Assembly (NCBI GenBank): GCA_013213785.1
Contig: JABSPZ010000006.1
Location: forward strand, 62,001 to 126,000
Direction: 5' to 3'
DNA length: 64,000 bases
DNA from: Henriciella sp.
GTDB lineage: Bacteria; Pseudomonadota; Alphaproteobacteria; Caulobacterales; Hyphomonadaceae
Shown here: in pieces, positions 33,728 through 44,360 of the stretch
Numbering within the stretch: position 1 is the first letter of the stretch
How the letters are laid out: the number at the start of each line of letters is the position of its first letter
Made by a program: the position numbers and the translations under genes
The notes under the pieces: model-generated
What the model was told of the DNA's origin: nothing
The model's database searches: none
What the model saw: only the letters and a program-made list of their open reading frames with translations

Positions 33728-35200
33728 TTATTCGACCCCTTCGCCCTTCAGCATGATTGAATCGCCGTCTTCGGTATCCGGGTCGCCATTCTTTTTGTGC
33801 ATGGCGACGACCACACCAGACAGCAATAAGATCGCGATCAAGTTCGGGAAGGCCATTGAGGCATTGGCGAGGTCGCCAAACTTCCAAACGAACTCAACCT
33901 GTGCCATCGCGCCGATAAAGATCACGCCAACCCATAGGAAGCGAAACGGCTTCGTCGCCCACTCTCCGACCAGATAGGTGATCGCCTGCTCGGCATAGTA
34001 GGACCAGCCGATAATCGTGGTGAAAGCAAACAGCGCCAGACAGATCGTGACAATCCAACCGCCGCCGGTGAAGGCTGCCTCATAAGCCGCATTGGTAATC
34101 GCAGACGCTTCTAGATCAGCTGCCAGCCAGATGTATTGTGTCTCGCCGCCATCGGCAGTGACCCAAGTTCCAGTCGTGGTCAAAATAACCAGAGCGGTCA
34201 TGGTACAAATCACTAGTGTATCGATGAACACACCGATCATCGCGATCTCACCCTGCTTCACTGGGTTCCGGGTTTGCGCGGCCGCGTGAGCGATTGGCGC
34301 AGATCCCTGCCCGGCTTCGTTTGAGAACAGACCGCGCGCGACACCAGCTCGGACAGCAGCTGCCATACCGTACCCGGCAAGACCGCCAGCCGCTTGCTCA
34401 AGCCCAAAGGCTGACTTCACGATCAGCGCGAGGGCGCCTGGAATCTCTGGCGCGTTCATCACCAAGACCACAAAAGCAGCCAAGACATAGAAGAGCGCCA
34501 TAAACGGTACGACCTTACCGGCCACGTTTCCGATGGATTTGATGCCGCCAATAATCACCGCGAAGGTCAAAACAGATAGGACCAAGCCGACTGACCAGGA
34601 TGGAATTCCGACGCCAATTTCTGCACCACTACGTACAACGGTTTGCGTGATTGAGTTGGCTTGCACCATGCCGCCGGTCGCAGTTGCTGAGAACAGCGTA
34701 CCGATACAGAAGAAGACGGCGAGCCAGGCCCAATTCTTACCCAGAGCGTTCTTGATATAGTACATCGGACCGCCATTGATGCGGCCATTCTTATCGCGCT
34801 CACGATACTTGATGGCGAGCGAGCTTTCCGCAAACGCCAAGGCCATTCCGAACAGCGCGGTCAGCCACATCCAGAAGATGGCGCCCGGTCCGCCGAGCGT
34901 GATCGCTGTTGCAACGCCCGCAAGGTTACCGGTTCCAACTTGTCCCGAAAGCGCTGTTGAGAGCGCTTGCCAAGCCGTAATTGTGTTTGGGTCACCATCA
35001 CCTTTTCGGCTACCCCAGAGCTCCGCCAATGCAGGCCCAAACCGGCGCAGCGGACGTCCGCCCAAGCGGATCATAAAGAATAGGCCGGAGCCCAATAGGA
35101 ATACCGCCAAAGGCGCGAAAGGTAATATCTGTGTGCTGCCCCACGAGCCGCCCCAGATAAATCCACTCAGATTATCTACAAATCCGTAAAACGCTTCCAT
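33728..35200 (-). CDS. Sodium:alanine symporter family protein (AGCS)
   Basis: A 490-residue inner-membrane carrier with about eleven hydrophobic helices. GQVGTGNLAGVATAITLGGPGAIFWMW (about 90-116, shown in part as GTGNLAGVATAITLGGPG) is the signature of the alanine/glycine:cation symporter family. ARGLFSNEAGQGSAPIAHAA is a second conserved block. It would import alanine or glycine with sodium or protons. A terminator follows. Long and normal for the family; substrate preference is unknown. Confidence 0.94.
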   Translation of the reverse strand: MEAFYGFVDNLSGFIWGGSWGSTQILPFAPLAVFLLGSGLFFMIRLGGRPLRRFGPALAELWGSRKGDGDPNTITAWQALSTALSGQVGTGNLAGVATAITLGGPGAIFWMWLTALFGMALAFAESSLAIKYRERDKNGRINGGPMYYIKNALGKNWAWLAVFFCIGTLFSATATGGMVQANSITQTVVRSGAEIGVGIPSWSVGLVLSVLTFAVIIGGIKSIGNVAGKVVPFMALFYVLAAFVVLVMNAPEIPGALALIVKSAFGLEQAAGGLAGYGMAAAVRAGVARGLFSNEAGQGSAPIAHAAAQTRNPVKQGEIAMIGVFIDTLVICTMTALVILTTTGTWVTADGGETQYIWLAADLEASAITNAAYEAAFTGGGWIVTICLALFAFTTIIGWSYYAEQAITYLVGEWATKPFRFLWVGVIFIGAMAQVEFVWKFGDLANASMAFPNLIAILLLSGVVVAMHKKNGDPDTEDGDSIMLKGEGVE

Positions 35201-35314
35201 AATGCCTCCCCGGCAGAGCTCAATTTTCTACAGACGATTACCCTAGAACAGAAACGGGCGCTGTGAAGCGCCCGGTCCCATGTTTTTGCAGATTTGTGAT
35301 GCTTTGGGGAAAAA

Positions 35315-35896
35315 CTATCCAACAAAGCCTTCGCCAACGCCAAAATCGCGTCGCGCTGAAACAATCGTGACGACAACACCGGCCAAGACATCAAGCAGCG
35401 CCATAATCGTCAGAATAAAGAAAACGGATGTCGCGAAATTCGGATGCAGCAGGAACAGCATCAAGCAAACAATGAACACGATCATAGAGAGCGCGTGGTT
35501 CATAATGGTCGCTGTGCCCGTGCTGGTCGACTTCAAGATTTCCATAAAGAGGACACCAATCGAGAGCAGCAACAAAGCATCGCCCTTGGTCAAAACCCAT
35601 TCGATCTCGCCGCCAATCATACCGATTGAGAAGAACTTTTGGCCCAGAATCGCCATCAGAGGCGACACGTTTTCGCTCAAAATCTCATTGCCATGCGTTA
35701 GGACGGCTGGCTCACCATTTGTCGTGAGCGCGATCAGACAGTAAATACCGACTGGAATCACAAATAGCGGAAATGCGCTGAGTAAGAGTCGCATCAATCT
35801 TCCCCTCTTTCGTGGACTATGGCCATTCTGGCGCTCCGCCCTTTGCTGTTTTTCATCGAGACCCGCCATAACCGCCGCTGGATATGGAACTGTCAT
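35315..35896 (-). CDS. Membrane protein, hypothetical
   Basis: A protein of 193 residues from ATG 35896 (GAGGAG seven bases upstream), or 159 from ATG 35794 (GAGGGGAAG five bases upstream); both have good ribosome-binding sites. The extra N-terminus is polar and basic. The rest has about four hydrophobic helices: MRLLLSAFPLFVIPVGIYCL, a mid-protein helix near DALLLLSIGVLFMEIL, HALSMIVFIVCLMLFLL and SVFFILTIMALLDVLAGVV. Four helices and a small size suggest a general inner-membrane protein. I do not recognise a family. Confidence 0.7.
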   Translation of the reverse strand: MTVPYPAAVMAGLDEKQQRAERQNGHSPRKRGRLMRLLLSAFPLFVIPVGIYCLIALTTNGEPAVLTHGNEILSENVSPLMAILGQKFFSIGMIGGEIEWVLTKGDALLLLSIGVLFMEILKSTSTGTATIMNHALSMIVFIVCLMLFLLHPNFATSVFFILTIMALLDVLAGVVVTIVSARRDFGVGEGFVG

Positions 35897-35951
35897 CACG
35901 TGTCTCCTCGCCCGCCCAGTTAACCGTAATATGGATTAATGCAAAGTGAGC

Positions 35952-36494
35952 ATGTCTGTGACCGATACAAATCTCCCGCCCTATTTCATCCTGACCGGCC
36001 CGCCCGGATCGGGAAAGACCACTGTTCTGGATATCATCGCCCAGCACGTGGGGACTATCGCTGAACCAGCCCGGCGGATCCTTGCCGAGCAAAGACGCAC
36101 GGGCGGAACCGCCACCGGAGACCAAGACCCAGCCGCCTTCGTGGCGCAAATGCTGGAAACGGCAAAATCAGATTATGACCTAGCCACGGGGAGAACCGTT
36201 TTCGATCGCGGCCTTCCGGACCTGCTCGCCTTCACCCAGTATTATCAGCTGGCGGAAAAGCCCGTGCACGCTGCGATTGAGGCGCATCGCTACCGGTCAC
36301 CGGTCTTTTTCTTCCCGCCTTGGGAAGAGATTTATGAAAACGATGATGAACGCACGCTCGATTTTGTAGGTGCCGCTGCCTTTGGCGAGCTTATCTGTAC
36401 GGGCTACCTCAGCTCAGGCTATGAGCTGATCAGCGTTCCGACAGGATCACCGAAAGAACGAGCACGTTTTATTCTAGATCGACTAGGCGATTAA
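35952..36494 (+). CDS. AAA-type P-loop ATPase (AAA_28-like)
   Basis: A 180-residue P-loop protein. Walker A is FILTGPPGSGKTTVLDIIA (about 12-30), and EPARRILAEQRRTGG and VFDRGLPDLLAFTQYY are typical of the small AAA_28/predicted nucleotide kinase group. Such proteins are thought to be small kinases or NTPases, but no substrate is established. GTG 35946 and ATG 35952 are both possible starts; the ATG is preceded by AAAGTGAG. It overlaps the convergent GT2 gene by four bases. Confidence 0.8.
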   Translation: MSVTDTNLPPYFILTGPPGSGKTTVLDIIAQHVGTIAEPARRILAEQRRTGGTATGDQDPAAFVAQMLETAKSDYDLATGRTVFDRGLPDLLAFTQYYQLAEKPVHAAIEAHRYRSPVFFFPPWEEIYENDDERTLDFVGAAAFGELICTGYLSSGYELISVPTGSPKERARFILDRLGD

Positions 36495-37222
36495 AGCTCG
36501 TCTGAGCCGCCAGGATTGCGTCGGCGTCGGATCAGCCACATGACCCCGCGCAGATCTGACAGCGCATCGCCGAGCCGTCCGAAATTCGTATACTTAGACT
36601 GCCCTGCGCCGCGCTCGCGGTGATTGACGTCCATAAATTCAACGCCGTAACCCTCGGCGTTCATCAGCGCCGGCATGTAGCGGTGCATATGATCGAAGTA
36701 AGGCAACGCCAGGAATGCCTCGCGTTTCATCACTTTGATGCCACACCCGCTATCATCGCAATCATCGCGCAATAGGCGCTTGCGGAACGCATTCGCAAAC
36801 CGGGACCCGAACCGTTTCCACGCCGTATCCTTGCGGCTGGCGCGGCGGCCCATGACCATGATCAGGCCTTCCGGCGCATCGACGCGGGTCAGGCTGCGAT
36901 ACAGCGCGGGCAGATCCGCTGGATCATTCTGGCCATCGCCATCGAGCGTCCCGATAATCGGCGCGCGGGCATGCTGGATCGCGGTGCGGAGCGCCCGCGA
37001 CTGTCCAGCATTGGAGCGATGCGCAATCACACGCAGCTCCGGGTATTTTGCCTTCAGTCCGACCAAAACGGCGCGGGTATCATCGGTCGAGGCGTCATCC
37101 GTGATCACCATCTCAAATGCTCGGCCCGCGAGGGCTCCAGCGATTTCATCGATCAGCTGTTCCGCATTGCCGGATTCATTATGCATCGGCACGCAGATTG
37201 AAAATTCTGGGGATGAGGTCAC
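36491..37222 (-). CDS. Glycosyltransferase family 2 (dolichol-phosphate-mannose-synthase-like)
   Basis: A 243-residue GT-A transferase. CVPMHNESGNAEQLIDEI starts the fold, DDASTDDTRAVL binds the nucleotide sugar and LDGDGQNDPADLPAL holds the D-x-D-type metal site. DDSGCGIKVMKREAFLALP and FMDVNHRERGAGQSKYTNFGR complete the pattern of polyprenyl-phosphate glycosyltransferases. No transmembrane helices follow, so it belongs to the short form. It probably loads a sugar onto undecaprenyl phosphate for envelope glycan modification; sugar and partner flippase are unknown. Confidence 0.88.
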   Translation of the reverse strand: MTSSPEFSICVPMHNESGNAEQLIDEIAGALAGRAFEMVITDDASTDDTRAVLVGLKAKYPELRVIAHRSNAGQSRALRTAIQHARAPIIGTLDGDGQNDPADLPALYRSLTRVDAPEGLIMVMGRRASRKDTAWKRFGSRFANAFRKRLLRDDCDDSGCGIKVMKREAFLALPYFDHMHRYMPALMNAEGYGVEFMDVNHRERGAGQSKYTNFGRLGDALSDLRGVMWLIRRRRNPGGSDEL

Positions 37223-37309
37223 GCGCGTCCTCCAATAAGAGACAACGAGGTGGTTTTAGTTGATATCCAGCAATTGCGAAACCTCAAGACTGAGGACATG
37301 ACTGTTTTT

Positions 37310-39745
37310 ATGAGCGACCTTCCCATCGAACCTTTGCTGCCGGATATTGCCGCGACGCTGAAAGCGAAGCGGCGGTTGATCTTGGGCGCGCCGCCAGGGG
37401 CGGGGAAGACGACCCGCGTGCCGCTTGCACTAGCGGGTTTGGTCGAGGGGTTTGAGGCCCTACCCGGCAAGATCATTATGCTGGAGCCGCGCCGGATCGC
37501 AGCCCGGATGGCGGCGCAGCGTATGGCGCAGACGCTTGGTGAGCCGCTCGGCAAACGGATCGGACTCTCCACCCGCGTGGACCGCAAAACCAGCAAAGAC
37601 ACGCTGGTCGAAGTCGTTACCGATGGCCTGTTCACGCGCCGCCTGCTGAACGATCCAGAGCTCAGCGGGGTCAGCGCGGTGATCTTTGATGAGATCCATG
37701 AGCGTAGCCTCAGCGCGGATCTCGGTCTCGCGCTCTCGCTCGAAGTTCAAGGCGCGCTGCGGGAGGATCTGCATCTGCTGGCAATGTCCGCGACGCTGGA
37801 TACAGGGGCGATGGCAGAGAAACTAGACGCGTCGGTGATTGAAAGCGAGGGACGGCAATACCCTGTCGAGACCCGCTATGTCGGGCGCAGCCAAGACCGG
37901 CTCGAAAACCAAATGGCGCGCGCGATTGAGCGGGCCGTACGCGAAACCGACGGGTCCATCCTCGCCTTTTTGCCTGGCGCAGGCGAGATCCGGCGAACCG
38001 CCGAACGCCTCTCGCATTTGAAAGACGTCCTGGTTGCGCCGCTGTTCGGGGCCCTCAGCCCACAAGACCAAGACGCCGCGATCCGCCCTTGCTCTGAGGG
38101 TCATCGCAAAGTCGTCCTCGCCACCGACATCGCTGAAAGCGCGCTGACCATTGAAGGGGTCTCCGTCGTTGTGGATAGCGGCTATGCGCGGGTGCCGCGC
38201 TATGTGCCAGGCGGCCTCTCGACGGCGCTGCAGACCGTGCGGGCCGCGCTGGCCAATGTCGACCAGAGACGCGGCCGGGCGGGGCGGCTTGGTCCCGGCA
38301 CCTGTTACCGGCTGTGGGACGAAGCCGAGACGCGCGGGCTAACTGCGGCGCCAGAACCAGAAATTCAAAACGCGGATCTGTCCGGCTTGATGTTAACGCT
38401 CGCTGATTGGGGCGAGACCAATCCGGAAGCGCTCAACTGGCTGACGCAGCCACCGCCTGGACGCTTGAAAGCGGCGCAGCAGGACTTGCTGGCACTCGAC
38501 GCTTTGGATGAGACAGGCGGTCTTACGCGTATCGGGCGCGAGATGACCAAGCTGCCATTGTCCCCGCGCCTCGCCGCTTTGATCGTTCGCGCAGAGACGG
38601 ATTCAGAGCGTGCTCTTGCCGCACAAGTTGCGGCTTTGATCAGCGAGCGCGGCATTGGCGGCAATAGCGCTGATCTCGGCGAGCGACTGGCGCGTTTCCA
38701 AACTGATCGAAGCCGGCGCGCGGAGACTTTGAAACAGCAAGCCTCGCGCTGGGCCGGAAAAGCCAAAATTTCTGGCAACGCCGCTGAGGTGCTCGCGCGC
38801 GGTTGGCCAGACAAGATCGCGCGCAAGCGGCCAGGATCCACAACGCAATATGTCCTCGCCTCGGGCCGCGCAGGCCAAGTCGATGAAAGCTCACCGCTCG
38901 CAAAATCAGACTGGCTGATCGTGGCGGACATGGTTGGCAGCGCAAAAACCGCCCGCATCACGTTGGCGGCCGCTTTAGATGAGACGCTGGCTCGGACTGT
39001 CGGTGAGGAAGAGACGCGGGAGACTGCAGACTTCGATCCGGCCAAGGGCACGTTTAAGGCGCGCCGCGTGAAGGCCCTCGGGGCGATCATTCTAAGCGAA
39101 CAACCGCTTCCCAAACCCAGCCCAGAAGCGGCGAACGATGCGTTCCTTTCGCATATTGAGGCGGAAGGCTTCGCCCCTACTGGCCTAGAGGATGCGATAC
39201 GGACGATGTGCGCGCGGACCGGGAAACTCCGCAATTTGTTCGGAAACGCTTGGCCAGATTGGTCCCCAGATGGGCTCGGAGAGACGGTTCGCGACTGGCT
39301 CACACCCATGTTGAGTAACGGGTCATTTACCATGCCCACGCCTGCAAAACTTGGGGATGCGTTGAAAGCGCAGCTCGAATGGCCGTTGCCGCAAGAGCTA
39401 GATCAAAAAGCCCCGCTCAGTGTTGCGCTGCCTTCAGGGCGAAACGCTCGAATCGACTGGCTTGATGAGCGCGCGCCGCTCATCGAATGCAAAGCACAGG
39501 AGCTTTATGGCGCAGCAGCGCATATCGCGCTGGCCGACGGCCGCTTGCCCGTGACGCTGCAGATCCTATCGCCCGGGGGCAAACCTGTTGCGACAACACA
39601 GGATTTGCCGGGCTTCTGGCTAGGTGGATATCGCGACATGGCGAAAGATATGCGCGGGCGCTATCCCAAGCATGACTGGCCAGATGACCCGGCCAGCGCA
39701 AAGCCGCATGCCGGAATGACCAAAGCGCGTCTCGCCAAAAGCTAG
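37310..39745 (+). CDS. hrpB: ATP-dependent helicase HrpB
   Basis: An 811-residue DExH helicase. Walker [17 protein letters not shown] (about 22-37), DEIH in [10 protein letters not shown], motif [11 protein letters not shown], motif [15 protein letters not shown] and motif [14 protein letters not shown] are all intact; the C-terminal HrpB domain (about 620-810) contains [12 protein letters not shown] and [11 protein letters not shown]. Function in bacteria is poorly known. Starts at 37250, 37298 or 37310 are open; 37310 gives the family N-terminus, while a GAGGA at 37292-37296 is somewhat distant. It overlaps the convergent rluE-like gene by four bases (CTAG). Confidence 0.9.
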   Translation: MSDLPIEPLLPDIAATLKAKRRLILGAPPGAGKTTRVPLALAGLVEGFEALPGKIIMLEPRRIAARMAAQRMAQTLGEPLGKRIGLSTRVDRKTSKDTLVEVVTDGLFTRRLLNDPELSGVSAVIFDEIHERSLSADLGLALSLEVQGALREDLHLLAMSATLDTGAMAEKLDASVIESEGRQYPVETRYVGRSQDRLENQMARAIERAVRETDGSILAFLPGAGEIRRTAERLSHLKDVLVAPLFGALSPQDQDAAIRPCSEGHRKVVLATDIAESALTIEGVSVVVDSGYARVPRYVPGGLSTALQTVRAALANVDQRRGRAGRLGPGTCYRLWDEAETRGLTAAPEPEIQNADLSGLMLTLADWGETNPEALNWLTQPPPGRLKAAQQDLLALDALDETGGLTRIGREMTKLPLSPRLAALIVRAETDSERALAAQVAALISERGIGGNSADLGERLARFQTDRSRRAETLKQQASRWAGKAKISGNAAEVLARGWPDKIARKRPGSTTQYVLASGRAGQVDESSPLAKSDWLIVADMVGSAKTARITLAAALDETLARTVGEEETRETADFDPAKGTFKARRVKALGAIILSEQPLPKPSPEAANDAFLSHIEAEGFAPTGLEDAIRTMCARTGKLRNLFGNAWPDWSPDGLGETVRDWLTPMLSNGSFTMPTPAKLGDALKAQLEWPLPQELDQKAPLSVALPSGRNARIDWLDERAPLIECKAQELYGAAAHIALADGRLPVTLQILSPGGKPVATTQDLPGFWLGGYRDMAKDMRGRYPKHDWPDDPASAKPHAGMTKARLAKS

Positions 39746-40302
39746 ACGTCGCGCCACTCTCCGGTATTCAACCCATCAATCGTCCAATTGCCGATCTTGT
39801 AGCGGATCAGGCGCAAGGTCGGATGCCCGACAGCGGCTGTCATCCGCCGCACTTGGCGATTTCGGCCTTCGGTAATGGTGAGAGAGATCCAGCAATCCGG
39901 GATCGACTTTCTGACGCGGATCGGCGGTGTACGCGGCCAGAGATCCGCAGGCGGATCCATACGCAACACTTCCGCCGCTGCCGAGACGCCGTCTTTAAGC
40001 TTCACGCCGGTACTCAGCGCTTTCAGGGCCGCTTCGTCCGGAATGCCTTCCACTTGCGCCCAATAGGTCTTTGGCGTGCGATTACGCGGATTGGTAATCT
40101 GCGCCTGCAACCGTCCATTATCGGTCAGGATGAGCAGCCCTTCACTGTCGCGATCCAGGCGCCCTGCGGCATAGACCGATGGCACAGAGATGAACTCGGA
40201 CAGCGTTTTGCGCGAAGAGCCCTCATTTCCTTTGTCTGTGAACTGAGACAGGACGTCGAACGGCTTGTTAAAGAGGATGGTACGGGTCATTCGCCTTGCC
40301 AT
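39742..40302 (-). CDS. rluE: 23S rRNA pseudouridine synthase, RluE-type
   Basis: A 186-residue RsuA-family synthase without the N-terminal S4 domain. Motifs are [15 protein letters not shown], the catalytic [17 protein letters not shown] with its Asp, and [23 protein letters not shown]. Lacking S4 and this short, it matches RluE, which modifies U2457 of 23S rRNA in E. coli, rather than RsuA or RluB. Its stop overlaps the hrpB stop on the other strand. Confidence 0.9.
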   Translation of the reverse strand: MARRMTRTILFNKPFDVLSQFTDKGNEGSSRKTLSEFISVPSVYAAGRLDRDSEGLLILTDNGRLQAQITNPRNRTPKTYWAQVEGIPDEAALKALSTGVKLKDGVSAAAEVLRMDPPADLWPRTPPIRVRKSIPDCWISLTITEGRNRQVRRMTAAVGHPTLRLIRYKIGNWTIDGLNTGEWRDV

Positions 40303-40499
40303 GCCTGCTTTCTAACCCGGCGTCCAGCGAGCCAAGCACTGCCGAGGCCTATAACGGAAAGTTTATGCTCCGGAGACCACTGTATTCCTTAAATTAATCC
40401 GTATTGCTACATATTAATCGTCCGATTCCGTTGCATTTTCGCCGAAGCATGATAAATAGAACTCATCATTAGCGTATGAAAGTGAAGGGAGATAAGAAG

Positions 40500-40667
40500 A
40501 TGAATACACTTCCCATGCACAGAGGGTCTGGCCATCAGGCGGACAAATTTAACGGCCCAATCTTGGATCGCGAGAAACTTCGCAAAGGTACCAATGTGGC
40601 CCTGCTCACCGCGATTGGATCTGTGATCCTCGTTCTTGCGGTGAAAGCACTCTATCTGGCGTTTTAG
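40500..40667 (+). CDS. Small membrane protein, hypothetical
   Basis: A 55-residue frame: a polar N-terminus (MNTLPMHRGSGHQADKFNGP), then NVALLTAIGSVILVLAVKALYLAF, one transmembrane helix. AGGGAG lies about 10 bases upstream of ATG 40500; an in-frame ATG at 40476 is also possible. The clear helix, ribosome-binding site and stand-alone position support a real gene, but no family is recognised. Confidence 0.5.
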   Translation: MNTLPMHRGSGHQADKFNGPILDREKLRKGTNVALLTAIGSVILVLAVKALYLAF

Positions 40668-40726
40668 ACACCAAAAACTGAACGCACATATAGCTTTTCG
40701 GGCGGTTTTAAGTCATAAGCCGCCCG

Positions 40727-42106
40727 ATGAGCGACACGACCCCTGAAAAGTCCAGCAAATCGGTCTTCATTAAGACCTATGGCTGCCAGATGAATGTCTA
40801 TGATAGCGAGCGCATGAAAGATGTGCTGGCCCCGATCGGCTATGCACCGGTCGACAGTCCGGATGGCGCTGATTTGGTGGTGCTAAACACTTGCCACATT
40901 CGCGAAAAAGCGACCGAAAAAGTCTATTCCGAGCTCGGCAAAATTAAGAAGATGAAACAGGCCCAAGGCGGCAACATGACCATAGCGGTCGCTGGCTGTG
41001 TGGCGCAGGCTGAAGGCGCCGAGATTATGCGCCGCCAGCCCGCCGTTGATTTGGTGCTTGGCCCGCAGGCCTATCACAAGCTTCCGGAAATGATCGCCCG
41101 CGTGCACCGCTCCACCGGCGAACGGCTAGAGACCGAGTTTGAAACGCTCGAAAAGTTTGATGCGCTTCCAAAAGCCCGCAAGGCAGATGGGCCGATGGCA
41201 TTTCTATCGGTGCAAGAAGGCTGCGATAAGTTCTGCACGTTCTGCGTGGTGCCTTACACACGCGGCGCCGAGCTCTCGCGTCCAGTTGATGATGTGATCT
41301 TCGAAGCGCGAAACCTCGCAAGCCAAGGTGTTCGGGAAGTTCAACTGCTCGGCCAGAATGTGAACGCCTATCATGGCGCCGCGCCAAAGCTCGAAGGCGG
41401 GGATGAGTGGACGTTGGCGCAATTGGTGCGCCATGTCGCCAAAGTCGGCGGCCTCGATCGGATCCGCTACACGACCAGCCACCCGCGAGACATGGACGAT
41501 GACCTGATCGCCGCGCACGCAGATACGCCGCAATTGATGCCGTTCCTGCACCTGCCGGTTCAGTCTGGCTCCAACAATATCCTGAAAGCGATGAATCGCG
41601 GTCATACGCGCGAGCACTATCTCGACATCATGCGCCGGATGAAAGAGGCGCGACCGGACATGGCGCTCGCGTCTGACTTTATTGTTGGTTTCCCAGGTGA
41701 AAGCGACAAGGATTTTGAAGACACGATGGATCTCGTTCGTGAGGTCAATTACGCCATCGCGTATTCCTTCAAATACTCTGAGCGCCCAGGCACACCGGCA
41801 GCTGAAATGTTTGGTCAGGTCCCAGAAGACGTGAAGAATGAGCGGCTACAAGCGCTTCAAGCTCTGCTCCGTGAGCAGCAGACGGCCTTTAACGCGTCTA
41901 AGATTGGCGAGACGATCCCGGTTATGGTGACAGGCACAGGCCGCAAAGAGGGCCAAATGCATGGCCGCTCGCCATGGCTGCAGGCCGTCCATTTTGACGG
42001 CGCCCCAGAGCTTGTCGGGCAGATCATTGATGTCTCAATCAAAGGCGCGACGTTGAATTCGCTCTCCGGCGATCTTGCCAGCAAATCGAAAGAGGTGGCC
42101 GCTTGA
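40727..42106 (+). CDS. miaB: tRNA-2-methylthio-N6-dimethylallyladenosine synthase MiaB
   Basis: A 459-residue radical-SAM methylthiotransferase acting on A37 of tRNAs. The N-terminal UPF0004 domain has [14 protein letters not shown] and two further Cys in NTCHIREKA and AVAGCVAQ. The radical-SAM cluster is CDKFCTFC (about 166-173). The C-terminal TRAM domain begins near 385. First gene of the conserved miaB-phoH-ybeY-corC-lnt-xre series; its stop overlaps the phoH TTG start. Confidence 0.96.
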   Translation: MSDTTPEKSSKSVFIKTYGCQMNVYDSERMKDVLAPIGYAPVDSPDGADLVVLNTCHIREKATEKVYSELGKIKKMKQAQGGNMTIAVAGCVAQAEGAEIMRRQPAVDLVLGPQAYHKLPEMIARVHRSTGERLETEFETLEKFDALPKARKADGPMAFLSVQEGCDKFCTFCVVPYTRGAELSRPVDDVIFEARNLASQGVREVQLLGQNVNAYHGAAPKLEGGDEWTLAQLVRHVAKVGGLDRIRYTTSHPRDMDDDLIAAHADTPQLMPFLHLPVQSGSNNILKAMNRGHTREHYLDIMRRMKEARPDMALASDFIVGFPGESDKDFEDTMDLVREVNYAIAYSFKYSERPGTPAAEMFGQVPEDVKNERLQALQALLREQQTAFNASKIGETIPVMVTGTGRKEGQMHGRSPWLQAVHFDGAPELVGQIIDVSIKGATLNSLSGDLASKSKEVAA

Positions 42107-43056
42107 GCCGAATCTGGACCCCAAAAGACGCTGCACTTCTGCCAGTGATTTGCGGCCCCAACCATATGAACCTGCTCTATCTCGAGAACGAGTTGGCGGA
42201 TGGGAAGCTAAAAGCAGAAAGCCAAGGCGGCGGGATCGCGCTTGATGGATCAGCCGAAGCTGTTGCAACGGCAGAGCTGGCCCTAAGCGTCTTTGAAACG
42301 GTGCTCGCGCAAGATCCAAACGCTGGGATCGCAGCGCTGGAAGGCGCGGTTGAGCAAGCGCGCACACCAAGCCAGCACTACCGCACGCTGACCGGCCTGA
42401 AAGTGCCGATCAAGGCGCAGACGAATACGCAGGCAAAGTATCTGGACCTGCTCACCGGAACCGAAAATGATTTGATCTTTGGCGTTGGACCAGCGGGTAC
42501 AGGTAAGACTTTCCTTGCAGTGGCCGCGGGCGCAGCAGCGCTGAAAAACAAAGCGGCATCAAAGCTCATCATTACCCGGCCCGCCGTGGAGGCCGGTGAG
42601 AATCTTGGCTTCCTCCCCGGGGATCTTGAAGAAAAAGTCGAACCTTATTTGCGACCAATCTGGGATGCGCTCGATGAAACGCTTGGCGCAGATCAAGCTG
42701 GACGCCTTCGCGAAAAGCGCGTGATTGAAGTAGCGCCGCTTGCCTTTATGCGGGGCCGCACACTCAAGAATGCGTTCGTGATTATGGACGAAGCGCAGAA
42801 CGCCACGGTTGCTCAAATGAAAATGGTTCTGACGCGCCTCGGCCGCGATAGCCGCATGGTCGTGACCGGCGATCCCGGCCAAGTCGACCTGCCAAAGAGC
42901 CAAACCTCCGGCCTTGCGCATGCCTTAAAGATCCTGCGCGGCGTGAAAGGCGTAGGACGCGTCACTTTCTCTGCCCGTGATGTGCGCCGCCATGCCTTGG
43001 TCAGCCGGATCATCGAAGCCTATGACAAAGACACAGATTCAAAGCGCGATGGTTGA
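42103..43056 (+). CDS. phoH: PhoH family protein (PhoH-like ATPase)
   Basis: A 317-residue cytoplasmic ATPase. Walker A is [17 protein letters not shown] (about 126-142), Walker [18 protein letters not shown], with sensor-like [11 protein letters not shown]; these match the PhoH/YbeZ family, which works with YbeY in RNA metabolism. The start is TTG at 42103 within the miaB stop (TTGA), with AGAGG nine bases upstream. The next Met is at codon 22, too late for the conserved N-terminus, so the rare TTG start is likely. It overlaps ybeY by eight bases. Confidence 0.93.
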   Translation: MSRIWTPKDAALLPVICGPNHMNLLYLENELADGKLKAESQGGGIALDGSAEAVATAELALSVFETVLAQDPNAGIAALEGAVEQARTPSQHYRTLTGLKVPIKAQTNTQAKYLDLLTGTENDLIFGVGPAGTGKTFLAVAAGAAALKNKAASKLIITRPAVEAGENLGFLPGDLEEKVEPYLRPIWDALDETLGADQAGRLREKRVIEVAPLAFMRGRTLKNAFVIMDEAQNATVAQMKMVLTRLGRDSRMVVTGDPGQVDLPKSQTSGLAHALKILRGVKGVGRVTFSARDVRRHALVSRIIEAYDKDTDSKRDG

Positions 43057-43495
43057 TCTAGACCTGCGTGTCGCTGCACCTGAATGGGCCAAGACTTTGC
43101 CTGACCTCGAAGCGATCTGTCAGCGCGCCCTTGAAGCGGGCGCCGCGCAAAAGTCCGCCAGAGGCGAAGTCGCCATACTGCTGACCAACAATGCGGAAAT
43201 CCAGGATCTCAACCGCGATTGGCGCGGGAAAGATAAGCCAACAGATGTCCTGTCCTTCCCCGCTGATCCAATGGATGAGCCGTTCTTGGGCGATATCGCT
43301 GTCGCCATAGGTGTCACGCAAGAGGATGCCAAAACCCGCGACATCGGGCTCGATCAGCACCTATCCCATTTGTTAATCCACGGATTGTTGCATTTGCTTG
43401 GGCACGACCACAAAGATGACACAGAGGCCGCCGAAATGGAGGCCTTAGAGATTGCTGCGCTTGCATCACTGGGTTGGCCTGATCCATATAGTTAG
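43049..43495 (+). CDS. ybeY: Endoribonuclease YbeY (rRNA maturation)
   Basis: A 148-residue metallo-RNase. The zinc motif HLLIHGLLHLLGHDH (H-x3-H-x5-H) is near residues 106-120, and DVLSFPADPM (about 69-78) is also diagnostic. It processes 16S rRNA 3' ends and takes part in late 70S quality control. ATG 43049 gives the family-like opening [13 protein letters not shown], but an ATG at 43022 is in frame and neither has a clear Shine-Dalgarno. Both choices overlap phoH. Confidence 0.93.
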   Translation: MVDLDLRVAAPEWAKTLPDLEAICQRALEAGAAQKSARGEVAILLTNNAEIQDLNRDWRGKDKPTDVLSFPADPMDEPFLGDIAVAIGVTQEDAKTRDIGLDQHLSHLLIHGLLHLLGHDHKDDTEAAEMEALEIAALASLGWPDPYS

Positions 43496-43535
43496 CTAGC
43501 GATTCGCACGTGCGGAAATAGGACCGAAGAAAAAT

Positions 43536-44360
43536 ATGTCGGAAGGACGCAAAGGCCTCTTGGGCCTGTTCAAGAAAACCCCGGACGACCCGGTTCAACC
43601 TCAATCGGAAACGCCTGAAGCGCCCTCCCAACAGGAAATGCGCTTAAGAATCGCGGATTTTGCGAGCGCGCGCGTAGAAGATGTGATGATCCCGCGGGCC
43701 GAGATTATCGCGGTTGAGCTCTCCACCAGCATGGACGATTTGATCCAGCTCTACGCAAACGAAGCCCATTCGCGGCTCCCGGTTTACAGAGAGACTTTGG
43801 ATGACCCGGTTGGCGTGGTGCACATCCGTGACTTGATTGGTGAAATTGCCCGAGCAAACGGCGATCAACCGAAAGAAGATGACGCGCCACTCGAACGTCT
43901 GCGCCGCGATATTCTCTTCGTCCCGCCCTCAATGCCACTGCCGGATTTGCTGGTGAAAATGCAGGCCTCAAGAACCCATCTCGCGCTCGTCGTCGACGAA
44001 TATGGCGGCACCGATGGTTTGGTCAGCCTGGAAGATTTGGTGGAAGAAATTGTCGGCGAAATTGAAGACGAACACGATGAAGAGGTCGCGCTCTTAATCC
44101 GCCGCGGACGTCTCGCTTGGGAAGTCGACGCACGTATGGAAACCGAAGACTTTGCCGAGGAAACGGGGCTCCATCTCGAACTGGAAGATCATGACGTCGA
44201 CACGCTAGGCGGCGTTGCCTTTGCGCTGGCTGGCCGCGTGCCTTTGCGCGGAGAAGTTCTTCCGCACCCCACCGGCGTCGATCTCGAAATCCTAGAGAGT
44301 GACGTACGCCGCATTCAAAGATTGGTCGTTCGCAAGCCTGCCGCGGAGTTGAATTCATGA
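43536..44360 (+). CDS. corC: CorC/HlyC family CBS-domain protein
   Basis: A 274-residue protein. Two CBS domains (about 50-105 and 118-175) contain VEDVMIPRAEIIAVE, HSRLPVYRETLDDPVGVVHI and THLALVVDEYGGTDGLVSLEDLVEEIVGEIEDE (part shown). A C-terminal CorC/transporter-associated domain follows (LAWEVDARMETEDF to the end). There is no DUF21 membrane domain, which is usual for the short CorC form. A role in divalent-cation handling is known for some relatives. It overlaps lnt by four bases (ATGA). Confidence 0.93.
   Translation: MSEGRKGLLGLFKKTPDDPVQPQSETPEAPSQQEMRLRIADFASARVEDVMIPRAEIIAVELSTSMDDLIQLYANEAHSRLPVYRETLDDPVGVVHIRDLIGEIARANGDQPKEDDAPLERLRRDILFVPPSMPLPDLLVKMQASRTHLALVVDEYGGTDGLVSLEDLVEEIVGEIEDEHDEEVALLIRRGRLAWEVDARMETEDFAEETGLHLELEDHDVDTLGGVAFALAGRVPLRGEVLPHPTGVDLEILESDVRRIQRLVVRKPAAELNS

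Noticed and set aside
38365-39339. 324-residue reverse-strand open frame in hrpB
   Set aside because: Ser/Arg/Ala-rich antisense frame of hrpB; no start signal or motif.
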